DNA of 64,000 nucleotides from CAZUNB01 sp044227985 (GTDB taxonomy: Bacteria; Patescibacteriota; Saccharimonadia; Saccharimonadales; JAGPDM01), in NCBI GenBank assembly GCA_044227985.1, contig JBGAVT010000003.1, positions 1 through 64,000 of the forward strand, written 5' to 3'. A model generated the notes under the pieces. That model did not search any database, was not told the origin of the DNA, and saw nothing but the letters and a program-made list of their open reading frames with translations. Numbering within the stretch: the first letter of the stretch is position 1; each line of letters opens with the position of its first letter. This document shows positions 63,681 to 64,000 of this stretch, piece after piece. A program made the translations under genes and the position numbers.

Positions 63681-63841
63681 ACTTGCTCCTGTTAACTTGC
63701 TACTCTTCAGTTTCGCAGACAATCTATACTCCGTCAATTATGGAGATGAGTGATGATAACACCTCTCTGTTACTAAGTTATCTGTAAAAATGAATAATTA
63801 TGGTTGAATAGGTCGGTTGAATGCTAAAAAAACTAATACTT

Positions 63842-64000
63842 CTAATCCCACCAAAAAAGATATGAAAAGAAACATATTATTACTGCAACAATAAAGAAAA
63901 ACCATTCATACCATCGAACATGCTTATGTTTAGCTAGACGATAAACAACGATAAATAAAATGCATAAAACAAAGGATGCTACGAAGATGTTTAACCAAAC
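63842..64000 (-). CDS. C-terminal end of a membrane protein (runs off the window)
   Basis: The minus strand from the window edge reads 52 codons before TAG at 63842-63844. It encodes two hydrophobic helices (NIFVASFVLCILFIVVY and EWFFFIVAVIICFFSYLFW) with a short basic loop RLAKHKHVRWY between them. The family cannot be told. The gene-free stretch 63681-63841 holds no convincing element. Confidence 0.7.
   Translation of the reverse strand, partial: VWLNIFVASFVLCILFIVVYRLAKHKHVRWYEWFFFIVAVIICFFSYLFWWD

Overview
The window reads as a chromosomal segment of a Candidate Phyla Radiation (Patescibacteria) bacterium, most likely a Saccharibacteria (TM7)-type lineage. This is inferred from gene style only: compact core genes, sortase, PEGA-domain and type IV prepilin-like proteins, many WecG/GT4 glycosyltransferases, and a very small SufD. 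No rRNA is present to confirm it. The code appears standard: TGA ends trpE and other intact genes. GC content looks moderate to low. The segment is richer in biosynthesis than expected for this radiation: a whole trp operon (trpR-E-G-DCF-B-A), leuB, leuC, leuD, ilvD, a suf cluster, transketolase, a cobalamin adenosyltransferase and a cytochrome P450.

Layout. 1-813: end of gltX. 0.97-2.6 kb: an orphan gene and a decayed gene. 2.6-7.1 kb: membrane protein, WecG-type and GT4 glycosyltransferases, mreB. 7.2-10.6 kb: PEGA protein, small Cys protein, sortase. 10.7-11.2 kb: tRNA-Leu(CAA) followed by two further copies of its 3' end, with terminator-like hairpins. 11.3-16.6 kb: orphan genes alternating with NAD(P)HX-dehydratase-like, HAD and APH-like genes, plus two structured RNA candidates. 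16.7-23.1 kb: trp operon. 23.2-31.8 kb: small orphans, xthA, two alpha/beta-hydrolase-like genes around pyrH, two GT4 enzymes, a nuclease. 31.9-35.9 kb: second copy of the structured RNA, ilvD, Nudix, a membrane protein. 35.9-44.1 kb: suf cluster (U, S, D, B, C in coordinate order, all on the minus strand) broken up by a lipoprotein, a methyltransferase, a frameshifted histidine phosphatase and a P450. 44.1-49.6 kb: leuB, leuC and leuD mixed with orphans and a prepilin. 49.6-64 kb: PD-(D/E)XK nuclease, paired SLC41-like membrane proteins, tgt, a lipid-linked glycosylation trio, ung, clpB under CIRCE control, two prepilins, cobO, tkt and the end of a membrane protein.

Two gene populations alternate. 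Core genes often show a -10 box (TATAAT-like) only 6-8 nt before the start codon, implying leaderless mRNAs (trpR, leuD, leuC, pyrH, xthA and others). Single orphan genes, mostly preceded by a Shine-Dalgarno sequence, sit between core genes and often share an extended -35 box of the form ATGCTTGCAA. The most interesting items are: a 178-183 nt element present twice with compensatory base changes that support a conserved RNA fold; a second compact structured RNA with its own promoter; a TrpD-TrpC-TrpF three-enzyme fusion under a TrpR operator that overlaps its promoter; the shared promoter of the orphan genes; and two frameshifts whose cause can be read from the sequence.
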